Shown here: in pieces, positions 61,157 to 64,000 of the stretch | How positions within the stretch are numbered: position 1 is the first letter of the stretch | Layout: every line of letters begins with the position of its first letter | Origin: Streptomyces aureocirculatus | Lineage (GTDB): Bacteria > Actinomycetota > Actinomycetes > Streptomycetales > Streptomycetaceae | NCBI RefSeq assembly: GCF_000720475.1 | Contig: NZ_JOAP01000007.1 | Coordinates: 124,001 to 188,000 of the forward strand | DNA length: 64,000 bases | Reading direction: 5' to 3' | Notes under the pieces: model-generated | The model's database searches: none | What the model was told of the DNA's origin: nothing | Seen by the model: the letters and a program-made list of their open reading frames with translations, nothing else | Made by a program: the position numbers and the translations under genes

Positions 61157-62206
61157 TCACTTGAAGCCGGTGGGCATGTACTGGTCGACGTTGTCCTTGT
61201 CGACGACGGCCGAGTAGAGCGTCAGGGACGCCGGGATCTCGAACTCGGCCATGCCGCCGATGCCCTTGCCCTGGCCGAGCGCGCGGGCCAGGTCGATCGC
61301 GGAGGCCGCCATCGTCGGCGGGTACAGGACGGTGGCCTTCAGGACGCCCCGGTCCTGCTTGATCTCCTCGAAGGCGGAGAGCGCGCCCGCGCCGCCGACC
61401 ATCATGAAGTCGTCGCGGCCCGCCTGCTTGATGGCGCGCAGGGCACCCACGCCCTGGTCGTCGTCGTGGTTCCACAGGGCGTCGAAGTTCTTCTGCGCCT
61501 GCAGCAGTTGCGACATCTTCGACTGCCCGGACTCGACGGTGAACTCGGCCGCCTGCCGGGCGACCTTCTCGATGTTCGAGTAGTTCTTCAGGGCGTCGTC
61601 GAAGCCCTTCGTGCGCTGCTTGGTCAGCTCCAGGTTGTCGAGCCCGGCGAGCTCCACGACCTTCGCGTTCTTCTTGTCCTTCAGCTTCTCGCCGATGTAG
61701 TGCCCGGCGTTCAGGCCCATGCCGTAGTTGTCGCCGCCGATCCAGCAGCGGTAGGCCTGCGCGGAGGCGAAGATCCGGTCGAGGTTGACCACGGGGATCC
61801 CGGCCCGCATGGCCTTCAGGCCGACCTGGGTGAGCGCCTTGCCGTCGGCGGGCAGGATGACCAGGACGTCGACCTTCTTGTTGATGAGGGTCTCGACCTG
61901 GCCGATCTGCGCGGCGGTGTCGTTGGAGCCCTCGGTGGCCTCCAGGGTGACGTCCTTGTACTTCTTGGCCCGCGACTTGGCGTTGTCGTTGATGGCGTTG
62001 AGCCAGCCGTGGTCGGCCTGCGGGCCCGCGAAGCCGATGGTGACCCGCTTGCCGGGCTTGTCGTCGGCGACGGCCTGCTTGTTGTCCCCGGAGGTGTCCC
62101 CCTCGGAGTCCTTGGACTCGTTGCTGGTGCAGCCGGTCAGCACGGCTCCCGCGGACACGGCGGCCGCTCCGAAGAGCAGTCCTCTGCGGCTCGTGAACTC
62201 TGGCAT
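61157..62206 (-). CDS. Ribose-type ABC transporter sugar-binding lipoprotein
   Basis: 349 aa, ATG at 62206 with AAGGGG upstream. Twin-arginine lipoprotein signal: SRRGLLFGAAAVSAGAV, lipobox LTGC with Cys26. Periplasmic-binding type 1 fold of sugar-binding proteins: VTIGFAGPQADHGWLNAIND, QIGQVETLINKKVDVLVILP, GIPVVNLDRIF, WIGGDNYGMGLNAGHYIGEK, DALWNHDDDQGVGALRAI and DDFMMVGGAGA. Downstream of the permease and ATPase genes it completes a CUT2-type importer. The dehydrogenase and epimerase downstream suggest a sugar, inositol or glycoside ligand. Confidence 0.9.
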   Translation of the reverse strand: MPEFTSRRGLLFGAAAVSAGAVLTGCTSNESKDSEGDTSGDNKQAVADDKPGKRVTIGFAGPQADHGWLNAINDNAKSRAKKYKDVTLEATEGSNDTAAQIGQVETLINKKVDVLVILPADGKALTQVGLKAMRAGIPVVNLDRIFASAQAYRCWIGGDNYGMGLNAGHYIGEKLKDKKNAKVVELAGLDNLELTKQRTKGFDDALKNYSNIEKVARQAAEFTVESGQSKMSQLLQAQKNFDALWNHDDDQGVGALRAIKQAGRDDFMMVGGAGALSAFEEIKQDRGVLKATVLYPPTMAASAIDLARALGQGKGIGGMAEFEIPASLTLYSAVVDKDNVDQYMPTGFK

Positions 62207-62220
62207 GACATGAACCCCTT

Positions 62221-62307
62221 AGGTGATGGCCGTACGTACGCCTCAGGTGATGGCCGTAAGTACGCCTCAGGTGATGGCCGTAAGTACGCCTCAGGTGGTG
62301 GCCGAAC
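62221..62307. repeat. 24-bp tandem repeat (3.6 units) duplicating the permease gene end
   Basis: Three full 24-bp units (AGGTGATGGCCGTAAGTACG plus CCTC) at 62221, 62245 and 62269, and a partial unit at 62293. On the minus strand each unit contains CACCTGA, the end of the permease gene with its stop codon, so the gene's tail has been copied into the 84-bp spacer before the binding-protein gene. Confidence 0.85.
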
Positions 62308-63310
62308 GCCGCTGGACCAGGACCGCGGCGACGATGATCGCGCCCTTGGCGATCTGCTGGACCGCGGTCTCCAGGTTGTTGAGCGCGAAGATGTTGGTGA
62401 TCGTGGTGAAGATCAGGACGCCGAGCACGGAGCCGGTGATGGTGCCGCGTCCGCCGCTGAGCAGGGTGCCGCCGATGATCGCGGCCGCGATGGCGTCGAG
62501 TTCGTACAGATTGCCGTTGGTGTTCTGGCCCGACCCGGCCAGGATGATCAGCAGGAAGGCGGCGATACCGCAGCACAGGCCGGACAGCAGATACAGGTAG
62601 AGCCGCTGCCTGCGGACGTCGATACCGGCCAGGCGCGCCGCTTCCGCGTTGCCGCCGACGGCGACGGACCGCCGCCCGAAGGTGGTGCGGTTGAGCAGCA
62701 GCCAGCCGACGGCGGTGACGGCGGCGAAGACGAGGACGAGCGGCGGGATGCCGAGGACGTAGGAGTCGCGCTCGCCGAGCTTCAGGACGCCGTCGACGGT
62801 GACCATCTGCGTCTTGCCGTCGGTGATCTCCAGGGCGAGTCCGCGCCCGGAGGCGAGCATGGCGAGCGTCGCGATGAACGGCACCATGCCGCCGTAGGCG
62901 ATGAGCAGGCCGTTCACCAGGCCGCAGCCGAGTCCGACGACGACGGCGGTGAAGAGGATGCCCGCGAAGCCGTAGTCCTGGGTGGCCACCGTCGTCGCCC
63001 ACACGGACGCGAGCGCGACGATCGCGCCGACCGACAGGTCGATACCGCCGGAGATGATGACGAAGGTCATGCCGACGGTGACGACGCCGATGACGGAGGC
63101 CTGGGTGAGGATCAACTGCAGATTGTCGGTGTCGAGGAACGCCTCGGGCTCGGTGACGCCGCCGATGACGACGAGGGCGGCGAGGACGCCGAGCAGCGAG
63201 AGCGTCCGCACGTCGACCCGGGCGGCCAGGGACCGCCACGGGCCCGGGTCGCCGTCCGCCGGCGCGCTCTTCTCGGTGACGGGCCGGGCGGGCGATGCGG
63301 GCTGCGTCAT
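62291..63310 (-). CDS. Ribose-type ABC transporter permease
   Basis: 339 aa from ATG at 63310, overlapping the ATPase stop (ATGA), with GAAGGGAG upstream. About nine membrane segments of the RbsC type: TLSLLGVLAALVVIGGV, ASVIGVVTVGMTFVIISGGI, followed by the signature DLSVGAIVALASVWA, GLGCGLVNGLLIAYGGMVPF, RRSVAVGGNAEAARLAGIDV (the EAA-like loop) and DAIAAAIIGGTLLSGGRGTI. Works with the adjacent ATPase and binding protein for CUT2-type sugar import. Confidence 0.92.
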   Translation of the reverse strand: MTQPASPARPVTEKSAPADGDPGPWRSLAARVDVRTLSLLGVLAALVVIGGVTEPEAFLDTDNLQLILTQASVIGVVTVGMTFVIISGGIDLSVGAIVALASVWATTVATQDYGFAGILFTAVVVGLGCGLVNGLLIAYGGMVPFIATLAMLASGRGLALEITDGKTQMVTVDGVLKLGERDSYVLGIPPLVLVFAAVTAVGWLLLNRTTFGRRSVAVGGNAEAARLAGIDVRRQRLYLYLLSGLCCGIAAFLLIILAGSGQNTNGNLYELDAIAAAIIGGTLLSGGRGTITGSVLGVLIFTTITNIFALNNLETAVQQIAKGAIIVAAVLVQRRSATT

Positions 63311-64000
63311 GACGCCGGGCTCCCTTCGGTGGTCGCGGGGTCCGTGGTCTCGGGGTCCGTGGTTCCGGGGTCCGTGGTTCCGGGGCCCGTGGTTCCGGGA
63401 CCCGTGCTCGCGGGACCCGTGCTCGCGGAACCCGTGCTCGCGAGGTCCGCGGGCTCGGGCCCGTGCCGGCCGGAGGCCAGGACGAGGTCGAGTACGCGGT
63501 GTTCGTCGAGGTCCTCGGCGGGCGCCGTGTGCACGACACGGCCTTCGCGCAGGACGAGGACGCGGTCGGCGAGGCCGAGGACCTCCGGCACCTCGCTCGA
63601 CACGAGGAGCACGGCGAGGCCTTCGTCGGCGAGCCGCCGGATGACGGTGTACAGCTCCGCGCGGGCGCCGACGTCGACGCCGCGCGTCGGCTCGTCCAGG
63701 AGCAGCACGCGGCAGCCGCGCAGCAGCCAGCGGGCGAGGACGGCCTTCTGCTGGTTGCCGCCGGAGAGGGTGCGCACCGGTACGGCGGGGTTGTCGGGCC
63801 GCAGCGAGAGCTCCCGGGTGGCCTCGCGAGCGGCCCGCAGCTCCTTGCCCCGGTCCACCCATCCCCCGTACGAGAAGCGGGACATGGAGGACACCGACAC
63901 GTTGCGGGTGACGGACTCCAGCATCAGCAGGCCCTGCGCCTTGCGCTCCTCGGGGGCGAGCCCAAGACCGGCGCGCACGGCCGCCCGCACGCTGCCGGGC
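63307..64000 (-). CDS. Ribose-type ABC transporter ATP-binding protein, N-terminus outside window
   Basis: Only the C-terminal 230 residues are visible; the gene runs past the right edge. They belong to the second ATPase half of RbsA/MglA-type proteins: PEERKAQGLLMLESVTRNVS, signature TLSGGNQQKAVLARWLL, Walker B VLLLDEPTRGVDVGARAELY and SEVPEVLGLADRVLVLREGR. The last 35 residues form a Thr/Gly/Pro/Asp repeat (TGPGTTDPGTTDPETTD) from a 15-bp DNA repeat and are not part of the family fold. First of three importer genes, coupled to the permease by ATGA. Confidence 0.92.
   Translation of the reverse strand, partial: PGSVRAAVRAGLGLAPEERKAQGLLMLESVTRNVSVSSMSRFSYGGWVDRGKELRAAREATRELSLRPDNPAVPVRTLSGGNQQKAVLARWLLRGCRVLLLDEPTRGVDVGARAELYTVIRRLADEGLAVLLVSSEVPEVLGLADRVLVLREGRVVHTAPAEDLDEHRVLDLVLASGRHGPEPADLASTGSASTGPASTGPGTTGPGTTDPGTTDPETTDPATTEGSPAS

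Overview
This is a high-GC actinobacterial chromosome segment, almost certainly Streptomyces. The base composition and GC-rich third positions fit, as do the many GTG starts, ATGA/GTGA translational coupling, a complete two-domain geosmin synthase, Tat-type lipoproteins, WhiJ/DUF397-type loci and Streptomyces-type intergenic repeats. It reads as an accessory, metabolically versatile part of the genome. There is no rRNA, one tRNA-Leu, no CRISPR array and no intact transposase or integrase.

Layout. 1-4658: a GH4 glycosidase (cut by the left edge) and an L-carnitine catabolic operon (thioesterase, carnitine dehydrogenase, dehydrocarnitine-cleaving BKACE enzyme) headed by an unusual XRE-TetR hybrid regulator. 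4659-12057: geosmin synthase, an orphan cytochrome b (QcrB-like), a galactonate-dehydratase/SDR pair and a metallophosphoesterase. 12186-19430: a NACHT-LRR protein, then a coupled pair of a degenerate-P-loop ATPase and a membrane-anchored periplasmic-binding-like protein; this is the best candidate for a signalling or defence module. 19567-29033: a cryptic biosynthetic cluster with a radical SAM/SPASM protein, an alpha/beta-hydrolase-aminotransferase fusion, LuxC-like reductase, LuxE-like ligase, PhyH dioxygenase, Gfo/Idh/MocA oxidoreductase and Zn alcohol dehydrogenase. DasR-like (dre) operators lie before its first gene and before the adjacent GH3/NagZ gene. 31000-34678: a lower-GC, decayed island (broken XRE-DUF5753 regulator, DUF6879, DUF397, a stop-interrupted reading frame) abutting tRNA-Leu. 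34766-43507: a DUF2254 membrane protein, a sucC remnant and an oxalate-type operon (TPP decarboxylase, formyl-CoA transferase, ADP-forming acyl-CoA synthetase, OxlT-like transporter) behind a 24-bp palindrome. 43569-53724: a nine-gene minus-strand operon related to the ebo metabolite-trafficking operon (eboA, B, C, E, F homologues, extra TIM barrels, an inositol-phosphate-synthase homologue). 53828-64000: a sugar/3-keto-glycoside utilisation region (ThuA-DUF1080 lipoprotein, PQQ-type sugar dehydrogenase, TIM-barrel epimerase, Gfo/Idh/MocA dehydrogenase, ribose-type ABC importer) with LacI-type operator candidates.

A pattern running through the right two thirds is short-period tandem repeats: 6, 15, 18, 21 and 24 bp units between genes and, inside genes, expansions that keep the frame. 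They produce low-complexity inserts or tails in at least eight unrelated proteins and one whole ORF made of little else, translationally coupled at both ends inside the ebo operon.
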